NCBI RefSeq assembly: GCF_040939455.1
Contig: NC_134104.1
Coordinates: 138,172,501 to 138,236,500, forward strand
DNA: 64,000 nucleotides
Direction: 5' to 3'
Source: Microcebus murinus
Lineage: Eukaryota > Chordata > Mammalia > Primates > Cheirogaleidae
Under the pieces are notes generated by a model, which had not been told where the DNA came from, did no database searches, and saw nothing but the letters and a program-made list of their open reading frames with translations. Shown here piece after piece: positions 47,740 to 59,283 of the stretch (positions are counted from its first letter, which is position 1; each line of letters opens with the position of its first letter). The position numbers were made by a program, and so were the translations under genes.

Positions 47740-49680
47740 AGGATAATAAAACAAATCTAATGGAATGAATGGAATTAATAAAGTTAAAAGCAGAACATAA
47801 ATAACTAAAGAAATAGCATAAATCAAAGAACAAGTTCTTGAAGAAAGCAATGAACTTTTATGGCATATATAATCTCAAAAAGAAATTAGACAACATAAAT
47901 TCACAAAAGTAGGTTTAAAATATGACATAACCAGGGAAATGGATATGGCTTTCAAAGTATAGGAAAATAAAATATATTACCAATTCTTACAGAAACTATT
48001 ACAGAATTGTACACAGGTAAAATATGAAGCAAATAGTCACAGAAAAAATGACAAAAGTTACTGAAGAATAATGTTCATAAAAAAGATCTAGGCTCAGATA
48101 TGGTTTTAAAGACTAGTCATTTCAAAGTATTAAGGGATAAAAAATTCTCATTTTATATAAACTTTTTCCATCACTAAAAATGATGGAAAACTTCACAGTT
48201 CATTTTCTGTAATGAGCCTAATCATGAGTCTGAGATCTAACAGAAAGGGCCAAAACATAAAACTTTTAAATTAAGTAACAAACAAATAATAAAGACAAAT
48301 TTCACATCATCATTTCTCAATACATTTATGATATGTGAATTTTTCTGTATAAATTTTATACTTCAATAAAATGTTAAAATATAAAGATATAAATATTATT
48401 GTATACATTCTAAGTTATTAAAGTATAGTCAGTCAAATTTAGCAGTTTATTAAATGAAATAATAATACATCAAGAATAAGTAGGATATAACCTAAAAATC
48501 GTATCCTTGCATTATGCTTTCTTAATAAGAACCATAATAATATAATTTATCATACCAAATAAAAAATCACATGCTCAGTTAAACAATTGATGAATATCAA
48601 TACCTTACACACAAAATCTTGAACTAGAAATAGAAGGAACATTTAACATGGTAAAAAAATATCTAAGGCTATCTTAGCATAAAAGAATGAAATAATAAAC
48701 ATTCCCATTAAAATAATAAAAGAGACAAAGATTTGAACTATTGCCACTATCTTTTCTTAATCCTTGTTTTAAAAAATTCAATCCATGACATAAAACAAAA
48801 AGTGTAAGTAAGACGTTTAACAATTGCAAAAAAGGAGATACAGTTACTATTTATAGTTGGTATCATTTGACTGGAGTAGTGAGAAGACTCAACTGGACAA
48901 TCTTATACAACTAATAAAATGCCCAGAGACAAAATAAACATGTAAAAAACAATAGCTGCAGTGAAAAATTGATTACTTTCACAAAGAAAACAAAGTATTT
49001 AATACCTAGGACTATACTCAACAGAAAAATATGTACAAAATAATTTTACAAGAGAAATATAAGAATTGATATGCACAATATTTTGGGATGAAAATAAATT
49101 CTTGCTAAGTAAATTCAAGAATTTAATAAAAAGCCAATTAAAAAAATCTCAAGGTATTTGCTTTTTTGAAATCTGACAAATTGATAATGAAATTTATTTT
49201 GAAAAACATAGAGTGGATACTTGCCAGGAATATTTTGAATAAACAAGGACTATTAAAAATAACTTCCTAATCAAATATGAAAATAGACATAAAGAGATAA
49301 AAATAAATGCTGTGGTAATGAAGTGATAATAAGCATATCAAAGGAAAGCAATTTAACTCCCAGAAAAAATACGTTTTTATGTAAAAGAAGGCCTTAAAAG
49401 GTAACATTTTATACCAATAAATATTAATTGGATCATTGGTTAGTTATATTGGGGGGAAAAAGTCAAAATTTGATGTCTCATACAAAACACTAAAATATTA
49501 AATAGGTCAATATTTTTAAACAAAACCTAAGGATAAGATAGTGATCAAAGATAAGATATTTTAACTTCTCTTTTACAAATTCTAACAAAAATGTTTAAAA
49601 AATACTTAAAAAATAAATAGGTAAAAAATAAAAATACGTCAGTGTTGGAAACAAGGAAAATGTACCACCATATGCCCCAA
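47740..49680 (+). repeat. Heavily decayed L1 ORF2, sense
   Basis: A-rich top strand with stretches that follow L1 ORF2 in sense, such as AATGGAATTAATAAAGTTAA followed by an AAGAACAAGTTCTTGAAGAA segment (the 'SWFFEK'-like region). No frame survives. Exact limits are uncertain. Confidence 0.5.
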
Positions 49681-49689
49681 ATTTTAAGT

Positions 49690-50925
49690 GTACGTGAGAC
49701 TAGATTACAGGAATGGTGATAAAATTAGCAATTTCCAGCGAGCAGAGCAAAAGCTGCCCAAGGAGTAAGAGGAGGATACGCCTAAGAAAACCCAGGAACT
49801 TCCCTAAGCTTGAAGTAAGAGCTGGATATAAGGACAGTTTGTGGCACAGCCCCGATACATTTGTAAAACTGTGCATAGCAGGATAATGCCTCAGGATATT
49901 GATGGTTATGCTGTTTTCCATCCCCAGGGTATCTGCGGACCCTCTACCCTCTTCCTTTGGTAGCTGAGTGGAATGGATACTCAGTGCCGTGTGTAGGTCC
50001 ACAGCGAAGTCAAAGATGCCACACTCATGTGGCTTCTGAATTCAGCCCCTGCCATCTCACTGCCACATCCCCACATTCCAAAGCAGACAAAGTGCTCTAG
50101 CAAGGGAGAGAAAAAAAATTTGTAAAGACAAAAATGAAAGAAATAGACATGGTAGTCTGTATGGTGCGTGGATGGAAGGATTCCTCCAATCTGTAATCAT
50201 CTTTGTCCTTGGCCTATGTCTGGTGGAAATCGTTCTTTAAATTTGGGAATCACAGAACAGAGTAAACTCGTGGCTCTGCTTGCTGAAACTCTAGGTCACT
50301 GGAGGCCTGGAAGAGAGCCTTTGAGAAGCACAGTATTAGGGAACTTGTGAGAGTCAGAAAGATCTCCACATCCTTCGGGCCTCACAAAGCACAGGAGAAT
50401 CATTGATCATTTTCTATACCAACAATAAAGCCAAGGGAGTTCTGGGGGAGGCCCAGCTGAGTGGACTGTGCCTGACTGCTGACAGAAGCAACCTACAGAG
50501 ACCTGGGCCGAGCGGTCAAGTGGGACCAGAGTCACACCAGAGGGGTAAGAATTGATGACCAGAATCTAGCACAAGAAATTAGACAACTCATAGTTATCCA
50601 TGTGGATGGGGATGTGCCTGAGGACTGGACCAGTTCCATTGGCAGACAAAGCCAGAAGAGAAGCAATAAGCCAACCCTACCACCAGCATCACGTGTGCAC
50701 CTGGAACATACACACCTTTCAACATAACAATGAGCCCCTTCTTCCCTGGACAAAGAATATGATCAAATTATACTTCTGGATTTCGTGAAAAATCACTGGA
50801 TTGAATTGAGGGAAACTTGCAATTGGATAGATCTGATTGTCTGCTGTTGGGGCTAAAAGTCAGAAATTAAATTGGGTCAAGAAATAAATTCTATTTTTAC
50901 ATGCCTGAGTTTGAGACTGAGAAAG
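49690..50925. other. Unassigned DNA
   Basis: No gene or confident repeat. Base composition rises to average GC compared with the L1 relic before it. Confidence 0.4.
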
Positions 50926-51004
50926 TCATATCTGTTATACCTTAATCAAATCAGGTCTATCCTTGCTTAGCAACCCTTTGTAGCATCTCAGCAGTAGTTA
51001 GAAT

Positions 51005-51023
51005 GAAATCCAAAGTCTTTCAC
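51005..51023 (+). repeat. 19-bp TSD, left copy
   Basis: GAAATCCAAAGTCTTTCAC, identical to 52137-52155. Flanks the truncated L1. Confidence 0.92.
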
Positions 51024-52136
51024 CTCTCACAAAAATCAACTCACACTGGGTAACAGACTTGAACATTAGGTGTGAAACTATTAGAATCCTAGAAGAAAAC
51101 ATAGGAAATACTCTTCTAGACATTGGCCTAGGCAAAGAATTTATGAAGAAGACCCCAAAGGCAATCACAGGAGCAACAAAAATAAATAAATGGGACCTGA
51201 TCAACTTAAAAAGCTTCTGCACAGCCAAAGAAACTGTCAAGAGAGCAAACAGACAACCCACAGAATGGGAGAAAATTTTCACAAGCTACACATCTGAAAA
51301 AGGGCTGATAACTAGAATCTATTTAGAACTCAAGAAAATCAGCAAGAAAAAATCAAACAACCCTATCAAAAAGTGGGCAAAGGACAGGAACAGAAACTTC
51401 TCAAAAGAAGACAGAATAATGGCCAACAAACATGAAAAAATGCTCACCATCTCTAATCATCAGGGAAATGCAAATCAAAACTGCAATGAGATATCACTTA
51501 TCTCCAATAAGAATGGCCTTTATCAAAAAGTCCCCAAACAATAAATGCTGGTGTGGGTGTGGAGAGATAGGAACACTCCTACACTGCTGGTGGGACTGCA
51601 AACTGATTCAGCCTCTGTGGAAAGCAATATAGAGATACCTTAAAACAATACAAGTAGATATACCATTTGATCCAGCAATTCCACTACTGGACATCTACCC
51701 AAAAGATCAAATGAGACTCTACAAAAGGGACACCTGCACTCGAATGTTTATTGCAGCACAGTTCACAATCGCAAAGGTGTGGAAACAACCCAGGTGCCCA
51801 TCAATACGTGAGTGGATTAATAAAATGTGGTATATGTATACCATGGAGTACTATTCAGCTTTAAGAAACAATTGTGCTATAGCACCTCTTGTATTTTCCT
51901 GGATAGAGCTGAAACCCATTCTACTAAGTGATGTATCTCAAGAATGGAAAAACAAGCACCATATGTACTCACCAGCAAATTGGTATTAACGGATCAACGC
52001 TTAAGTGGACATATAGGAAAAAACATTTACTGGGTGTCGAGTGGGTGGGAGGTGGGAGGTGGGAGGGGGGGCATGGGCAATATACATAACCTTAATATTT
52101 GTACCCCCATAATATGCTGAAATTAAAAAAAGAAAA
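51024..52136 (+). mobile_element. 5'-truncated L1 (last third of ORF2 plus 3' UTR)
   Basis: Matches the full-length L1 from about its position 62195 onward. The ORF2 C-terminal frame (51059-51544) shifts near 51430, and a TGG-to-TAG change at about 51630 adds a stop, so the protein is broken. The remaining frame (51711-51989) ends with the same QEWKNKHHMYSPANWY-like C-terminus. The 3' UTR has GGGTGGGAGGTGGGAGGTGG and then CCCCCATAATATGCTGAAAT. It lacks the CACCATCTGGGGGATGG block, so it is a different subfamily from the 56869 element. Confidence 0.93.
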
Positions 52137-52155
52137 GAAATCCAAAGTCTTTCAC
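52137..52155 (+). repeat. 19-bp TSD, right copy
   Basis: Perfect repeat of 51005-51023 immediately after the A-rich tail. Confidence 0.92.
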
Positions 52156-52709
52156 TGTCCACGAATCCCCATACGATCTGCTTCCTGATTACATCTCTTA
52201 ACTCTTCTTACCATTCTTGCCTGCATCCACATTTCAGCAGCCCAGACTTTTCTTCTCCTTGAGCAGAGCAAGATCTTTCCTGCCTCAAATCTTTTTACTT
52301 GCTGAACCCTTTGTTTGACTTCTGTCCTTTTGCTTGGAATGCAATTTCTTAGTTTGCTTTTTACCTTTAACCTGCTGCTTATTCTTTCATTCTCATCTCC
52401 AGTATCATAGCCTCAGAAACCCTCTCTTTGAGTTTCCTTTCTAAAATGGAGTAATTCTATATTATATTCATATATGCGTTTTCTTCATAATACCTCGTAG
52501 ATCAAATTGTATGTTTATCTTGTCTACTTGTTCATTTTTTATTATCTGCCTCCTCCCATCAAATGTAAACTTCCTGTCTGAGGGCAAGGACATTGTTTCT
52601 TGTTTTTGTTTTTTTCATTGTAAATCCCTAATTTCTTAGTGTGGTGCCTGGGGTATAGGATGTATTCAGTAAAACTTCTGTGATTTAATGAACTACTTAA
52701 TTATTTAAA

Positions 52710-52985
52710 ATCATCCTATAGAAGATTATGTGTAAACAAAGGAAAATATTCATGATATATTAAGTAAAAAATAAGGGATATTAAAAATAGATGGTCTCGA
52801 TTTTGTAAATATATGTATATATCAATATATAGTCAAGCACCAAAAAAGAATTTAAAACCTTGGTAGGAAATGTACAAAAAATTAATAATGATTATTTGGG
52901 GGATTATAGATTATTTCTATTTCCTTTGTTATACTTTTTAAAAATTTTAAAAATCTTAAAAGCACTAAAATAGCACAAATATAGT
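52710..52985 (+). repeat. Old L1 3' UTR
   Basis: ATGATATATTAAGTAAAAAA, 'tctcgattttgtaaatatatg', AATGATTATTTGGGGGATTA and TTTATACTTTT-like decay. L1MA-type. Confidence 0.5.
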
Positions 52986-53199
52986 AATTATCTGATAATA
53001 TTTCATTTTTTTTCAAAGTCCTTTTTCTCCTTTCACTTTTCATCCACCCTTAATCCTGCCTAAGAGAGAGGAGATTATCACAAAAATGGTAAACTTGGGT
53101 TCAAATCCATCTACCTCCTAATGAACATGGTCACCTTACTCAATTTCTCTGAATTTTTACTTCTTCATTAAGTGGAAATAGTGTTAAATGAATATAATT

Positions 53200-53210
53200 A
53201 AAAATATCTT
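53200..53210 (+). repeat. Alu TSD, left copy
   Basis: AAAAATATCTT; the right copy AAAAGTATCTT is at 53560-53570 with one mismatch. Confidence 0.75.
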
Positions 53211-53559
<349 letters not shown>

Positions 53560-53570
53560 AAAAGTATCTT

Positions 53571-54930
53571 GCCTAAGATAATATAAAAGGACTTTCTAGC
53601 ATGACTGCAGTACTATAGAATTTGGGGTGGGGGGAGTGAAGTACCTGACCTTCCATTTCCATTCCCTACTGTTTTCTTCTCATTTCACTTTCATTTATTG
53701 CTTTTTTCCTTTTTTCCCTTGCTATTTGATCTGTATCCCCTCAATTCTGAATTATATCAGAAGAGTCTTCTGGAAATTGAAGTCTGGCTCATTTCTTTGA
53801 AAAGGATTATCTGCTCAATAAAAAAAATGGGCTAGGATTGACAGGACCAGAGAAACCAAGAGTCTTCAAGATATTCTGCCAGTGCCGTTTCTAAATTCTC
53901 ACCACATTTTCCTTTCCTTCACTATCTCCTTTTGAGTTTTGTGGCTCTTGGCACCAGGGAGAAAAACATTTAAAAATGAAAAAGGAACTTTTAGGATGGA
54001 ATTTGAAAAGGTTGCAGAAAGAAAAATCATATAAATAATATTCATATTGCCTTTTCCTAGCCAAAGAACAGATCAGAAATTTCAGAATTTGAGATGCAAA
54101 ATATGTTTTGCATACACAGCGGAGGAGACGTGTGGAACCTAATTCTAAACAGGGGGAAAATGTTTTTTGAATTTATCTTCTAAGTGACTCAGGAGAGATT
54201 TCAAAGTTGAAATGTTACAATTTGATTGGCTTCTCTCAACAGCACCAAGCGTTTTCATTTCATGTGGGAAGAACAGTATGAAGCAAACAACCTAGGATTA
54301 AATGAAAACAGGTGGGATGGAGAGATGCGTTTACATTTTACTACCTGGAATAAGAGCATTTTCCTCTCATGGTTTTATAGTCTTAGGGGCTATTGAAAAA
54401 TATCTGTCTATAAATTGAATGAACACTCATTACACTCATTGGGAGAAATTTAGTTAGGAAATTTGGTATGGAAAACAGCCCTTTGTTTTTATTGGATTTT
54501 ACGATAGGGAGCACTCTAAGCTTTTAAACATAAGGCAGGAGGGAGCTAACTGTAGAAGTTACTCCAGTGTGGGTTTGATCTTTGGAGAGGCTACACTTCT
54601 CTAGAGAGAAGAATGTATGCACACCAGGAGACTAGGGTTACGCAGACATTTTATTTTCTTCAGACTCAAAAATAATTACCCTACTGTGATTTTCTCACAA
54701 TTATCCCATTATTTCTCCCCACCACCAGAAACGATTCTCCATCCCCTGCCTGAATCTCCTTCAGTTTCATAACTCTTCTCAGATGACTTTTCAAAATATT
54801 TCACTTTCTGCAGCCGTGTGATGAACATGCTGCTGTATGTTCAGACACAACAAATTATTATATAATCATCACTGGACACAACGCAGAAGAAACCTGTCTC
54901 TAGAAAACAGCACTTGAAATAGCCACATAA
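53571..54930. other. Unassigned DNA
   Basis: No gene or confident repeat. Confidence 0.4.
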
Positions 54931-54935
54931 AACTG

Positions 54936-55245
54936 TAGTCCCCAAGCCCAAGCCACTGACTGGTACTGGTTCATGGCCTGTTAGGGACTGGGCTGCAGAG
55001 ATCAACACCAATCTCCCCCAACACATGCAAAAATTGTCTTCCATTTCTTCCATGAAACTTAGGAACTTGGGCCTGCACAGCAGGTGAGTGGCAGGTGAGC
55101 AAGCAAAGATCCATCTGTATTTATAGCTGTTCCCCATTGATGGCATCATTGCCTGACTGCCTGAGCTCCACCTCCTCCTCCCTCATCTGGAAGAATTGTC
55201 TTCCACAAAACCAGTCCCTGGTGCCAAAAAGGTTGGGGACTGCTG
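54936..55245 (-). mobile_element. MER1-type hAT-Charlie element
   Basis: The plus strand begins TAGTCCCCAAGCCC, has GGTTCATGGCCTGTTAGGGA, GATCCATCTGTATTTATAGC and CTGCCTGAGCTCCACCTCCT, and ends GCCAAAAAGGTTGGGGACTG. It is better preserved than the 42237 copy and in the same orientation. Confidence 0.85.
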
Positions 55246-55339
55246 ATATAAAATGCAATTGAATGGTCTTTTCATAAGAGAGCAATCTTCCTAATTAGTA
55301 TAGTACTTTCAGGATAAAGAATCCACTCTTCCAAAGTTC

Positions 55340-55450
55340 ATTTCAAATTGTTTCAATTCATCAAACATGCAAACGTGTCCCAGGCTCCAGGAGCTATGGT
55401 AGGTACTACACATAGTATAAAGGGAAAAGTGAGGAGGAAACTGCCAGCCT
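55340..55450 (-). repeat. LINE-2 3' end
   Basis: Decayed 'tcatcaaacatgcaaacgtg', then CCAGGAGCTATGGTAGGTAC: the minus-strand L2 tail. Confidence 0.4.
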
Positions 55451-55454
55451 CTTT

Positions 55455-56853
55455 CTGGGAGCTTTATACCTTACCTGATTGATATACCATTAACCATGGG
55501 TTAAACTGCTTTACAGAATGTAACTAATATTTACAAGCTTAGTAACCAAGAATTTGAACCCAGATATATATAATTCTAAAGCCCATGGTTTTTTCACTAC
55601 CCTAAAGTTTGTGCTAGGATCAGTCAAAATTCTATTCATCAGAAGTAATATTGAAAGGAGAGAGCACTATATTGATTTGGAAGAAATTCTTTGATAAGTC
55701 CTGCCACATCCACCTTTCTGATGGTTCCTTTGGTTTATGGAGACATGGCAAAGGAATAGTGGACAAAAAAAGAATTTGTGTTGCTTCTAGTAGGGAGAGG
55801 GGAGGAAGGCAAGAAAAAACCTCTATAGCCTTCTTTAGACTTCCCAGTACAGATGAGTAGGACACCTGGAACAACATTGAAAAACATGAGGTTCATGCCA
55901 TGGCCAAGCTAGAGGTAAAATAAACTCAGTTCAGGTACATCCAGGAATTGAAGGGGCCACTTGGATGCTGCTGATATGTGAATTATTGTTAACATTTGAT
56001 TGACTCTTTCTACTGCTTGGTGTTCCTAGCACTCCTGTTTATGAAGAAATCCTCACCTTATCCATAGAAAACTAGCTATTCAGGCTTTAGCAGTGTGGCA
56101 GGAGAACCTGAAAACCAACTCTAAAGGGACTAACATATGTTCTGCCTTTTTTAAAAAACATTGTCTTTTTAGGTGGAAGCGTTCTAAGTGTGATTAAGGT
56201 CAGATTGTAGAAGGAAATCCAATACCACCAGATGAACTTTATCTCACAAGGAATGCTCAGGGTCTCCATATTGAAAGGACGTAGGTTGTCATCAGGGACT
56301 GAAGCATGTCTTTCTCACTTCCTAGAATTGTTCTCATTGAACCATCTAAGAAGAAGAAAACTTCTGCAAAAGTTATGTCCATGCTGTTAAAACAATTTTT
56401 TTTCATTGTGAGTTCCAGACTTGGTCCAACATAAATTCTGGACAGAAAACTGAGAGGCCCAGTCCAATCCAACTTAAAAACTTTATCTCTGAAACAGCAG
56501 AGGCATTCACAGTTCGTCATATTCAGTACACTGTTGGTTCTCCCATCAGGCATGTGCATTATATTGTAACAGTTTCAGGCAATGCCAGGGACATCTGTTA
56601 AATGATCAATCTTTGCACAGTAGCAAAAGGAAAATGCATTAGTTCTGTTTTTATTCATAAATCCCTGGCAAGATTGCAATGTCTTTTTTTTTAATGTCAT
56701 GTCTTTGTTTGATGCAGTTTTCCAGATAAAATAATGAAGACACAAGCAGGCCAAGAGAGTTCTCCAAGTTGAAGTATTAGTTTTCCCGATTGTACCTAAT
56801 CTTCATTGGTTCAGAGATCAAAATGAAAAGTGCTAAGTGTGAAACTGTTAATC
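55455..56853. other. Unassigned DNA upstream of the full-length L1
   Basis: No gene or repeat recognised. Confidence 0.4.
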
Positions 56854-56868
56854 AAAAACAAGTCACTG
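56854..56868 (+). repeat. 15-bp TSD, left copy
   Basis: AAAAACAAGTCACTG, identical to 63410-63424. The first nick would lie at TTTTT/GA on the minus strand, a variant of the usual L1 endonuclease TTTT/AA site. Confidence 0.93.
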
Positions 56869-58237
56869 GAGGGGGCGGAGCAAGATGGCGAACGAATAAC
56901 ACCGCCAGACAGAGGGTCTCTGCAGAAAACACCGATTCTAGCAGAAACTAGAGGAAAGAAGCAAGAAGACGAGCATACAGCGGACAAGGGCCGGAAGGAG
57001 GGGTACCTGAGACCCCGGGAGACTCCACGGGAGGAGGCTGCGGAGGAGAACTGGAGGCTGAGACCACCGGAGCAGCCCGGAGACCAGCGGCAAGGGTAGG
57101 TGGATCTGCTGTTACCCCTCCCCTGCATTCGGGACTGCTGGTGGGCTCCCCAGCGGGTGGAGAGACCTGCGGACATCAGCCCAGAGACTGCCGCCGCCTG
57201 CCAATGGTGAGCCTGTAGCAGACGTGGCACCAGGTTCCCAACTTCCTCCGGGCACCTCCGTGTGCACGGACCCGAGCCGCGCGGCAGGCGCCATATTGCC
57301 TCCTCCCCCCCTCCGCCAACCCTACCCGCGGCTGCCCAGAGAGACAATACAGCCACCAGCCAGAGGCACCTCCAGGGAACGGGACCTTCCCGTTTGGGAC
57401 CCCGCCTGCCCTCCCAGGTGCTGCTGGCACCGTGTTCCCAGGAAAACGGTGCCGACTCAGAGGCTGAGAGACATAGACCCAGCTTGGGCTCCCTGTGGGT
57501 GAATTAGGACCGGAAACCCTCTCCCTGGTGGGAATACAGTTTGAACTCTGGGACCCAGAGGTCGGACCTGCAGACCAGATCCCCTGCACCAAGGGCTAGC
57601 ATTGCCCGGGGCACAGAGGGATTATACGTGAACAGCCTACTGAGGTCTGTGTGCCTCCAGGGGCGGATCGGCGTCCTAGAGGGCAACCCTCCTCCCAGGA
57701 GGAGGCCGTGCGCCCAACCCAGGTGGCATTCCTGTGCAGGGAACCTCCCCGCCGGCATCACAGTCCGGGGAGGCCTGGTGGCTTGTGGTCTGGCCTGCTG
57801 GCAGAGGCCCAGGAGTAGCTGCGGAGTTGGGGAGGGTGGAAAGAAGCGAGGCCTGCTGCAGACTGTGGGTCTCAGACAGCCCCACCCCCACACCCAGACT
57901 TTCTGGCTGAGCGGGACCATTCCAGCCCCGCCCTGACAGCAGAGAACAGAACTTTGACCCCTGCTAACGGCCTGAGGGCAGGCTTACCCTACCCAGCTCC
58001 GCCCAGAACGAGAGCTGATAACAGGACTCAAAATCAACACCATAGTCTGTTCCTCCAAGCAAACGCCACCTACTGACAGGGACGGCATCTTGCACAGCCT
58101 TTCCACGGCACCCACTGACTCAATATACAGGGAGTGGTCCAATTTCACCCACAGGCACCACCTAACGCCTCAGAAACTAAACAAGGTGTGTGAATACCCA
58201 AACAATAACCTAAGGAAAGAAACAACAACTGATCGAC
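56869..58237 (+). promoter_or_regulatory. L1 5' UTR with internal pol II promoter
   Basis: 1369 bp, GC-rich and CpG-rich, against an AT-rich flank. Human L1 5' UTRs are about 0.9 kb, so this one is longer and not alignable to them by eye beyond the first bases. It begins GAGGGGGCGGAGCAAGATGG. It should carry the internal promoter that restarts transcription at the first base, with YY1 fixing the start. Several upstream ATGs and short frames (for example 57541-57936 and 58090-58422) precede ORF1. Antisense frames are listed in findings. Confidence 0.85.
56881..56890 (+). promoter_or_regulatory. YY1-type site at the L1 start
   Basis: CAAGATGGCG lies 12-21 bases into the element, like the YY1 site of human L1, which directs accurate transcription initiation. 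A second, inverted YY1-like core (GCGCCATATTG) is at 57288-57298. Confidence 0.75.
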
Positions 58238-59242
58238 ATGGGAAGAAATCAGCGAAAGAACTCAGGAAATATGAAGAACCAAACGGAAAACACACCCCCA
58301 AGGAGGAGCACCAGCCCCCTAGAAACGGACACCGACCAAAATCAGGCAACCGATATGACAGAAAAGGAATTTCGTATGTGGATCATAAGAACACTCACCC
58401 AGCTGCAACAACAACTCAATAACCAACACCAAGAAAACACAAAAAACCTCCAAGAAATGGAACAAAGGTTCAACAAAGAGATTGACACAGTGAAGAAAAC
58501 TTTAACCGAAGTCCTGGAGATGAAGAATCAACTCAGAGAACTACAAAATACTGTGGAAAGTCTCAAGAACAGGGTAGATCAAGCAGAAGAAAGAATCTCA
58601 GAGCTTGAAGATAACACCTTCCAATTAAATAAATCAGTCACAGAAATACAGCAGACAAACAAGAGAAAAGACCTAAGTCTACAAGAGCTGTGGGATTATG
58701 TGAAAAAACCTAACGTGAGGGTCATAGGTTTAGCCGAAGGGGAGGAAGACAACACTCAAGGGCTGGACAAGCTTTTTGAAGATATAATAGAGGAAAATTT
58801 CCCAGGCCTTGCTCAAAATCTCGATATACAAGTTCAAGAAGCCCAGAGGACCCCTGGGAGATTCAATGCAAACAGGAAGACGTCACGTCATGCAGTCATC
58901 AGACTGACCAAAGTATCAACTAAAGAGGACCTTCTAAGAGCTGTAAGACAAAAGAAGCAAGTGACATACAAGGGAAAGCCAATTCGAATAACATCAGACT
59001 TCTCTAATGAGACTTTACAAGCAAGGAGAGACTGGGGCCCCATTCTCACTCTTTTGAAACAAAACAATGCCCAGCCTAGAATATTATTCCCTGCAAAACT
59101 AAGCTTCATATATGAAGGAGAAATAAAAACATTCGCAGACAAGCAAAGGCTCAGAGAATTCACCAAGACAAGACCAGCCCTACAAGAAGTACTTAAAACA
59201 GCGTTATGCACGGAACATCATAATAATAATCCACGGATATAA
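58238..59242 (+). CDS. L1 ORF1 protein, RNA-binding trimer
   Basis: 334 aa, close to the human 338 aa. ORF1p is a cytoplasmic nucleic-acid chaperone that coats L1 RNA as a trimer. Residues 1-48 are a basic, disordered head. About 50-150 form a heptad-rich coiled coil (for example NRVDQAEERISELED at 111-125). About 155-250 match the RRM region (starting near LWDYVKKPNVRVIGL), with RHAVIRL at 217-223. About 251-325 is the C-terminal domain, with RRDWGPIL at 263-270. The start is GAC-ATG-G, a good Kozak context, and the ORF is uninterrupted. A 41-nt spacer separates it from ORF2, as in primate L1s, where ORF2 is translated by an unusual termination-reinitiation mechanism. Confidence 0.96.
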   Translation: MGRNQRKNSGNMKNQTENTPPRRSTSPLETDTDQNQATDMTEKEFRMWIIRTLTQLQQQLNNQHQENTKNLQEMEQRFNKEIDTVKKTLTEVLEMKNQLRELQNTVESLKNRVDQAEERISELEDNTFQLNKSVTEIQQTNKRKDLSLQELWDYVKKPNVRVIGLAEGEEDNTQGLDKLFEDIIEENFPGLAQNLDIQVQEAQRTPGRFNANRKTSRHAVIRLTKVSTKEDLLRAVRQKKQVTYKGKPIRITSDFSNETLQARRDWGPILTLLKQNNAQPRILFPAKLSFIYEGEIKTFADKQRLREFTKTRPALQEVLKTALCTEHHNNNPRI

Positions 59243-59283
59243 AAACAACCAAAACTCAAAGATATTAAAGGCCAGATATTACA
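59243..59283 (+). other. ORF1-ORF2 spacer
   Basis: 41 nt, A-rich and G-poor (AAACAACCAAAACTCAAAG). There is no ORF overlap. The human inter-ORF spacer is about 63 nt with a similar composition. Confidence 0.8.

Larger units (their letters stand above)
50930..52700 (+). repeat. LINE-2, sense, split by a young L1
   Basis: 50960-51023 and 52156-52700 form one L2: GAAATCCAAAGTCTTTCAC at the insertion point, then CATACGATCTGCTTCCTGAT, TTTTGCTTGGAATGCAATTT, GTAAACTTCCTGTCTGAGGG and GTGTGGTGCCTGGGGTATAG near its 3' end. Confidence 0.8.

Noticed and set aside
57541..57936. 131-codon plus-strand frame in the L1 5' UTR
   Set aside because: GC-rich stop-poor sequence; no known L1 protein maps there.
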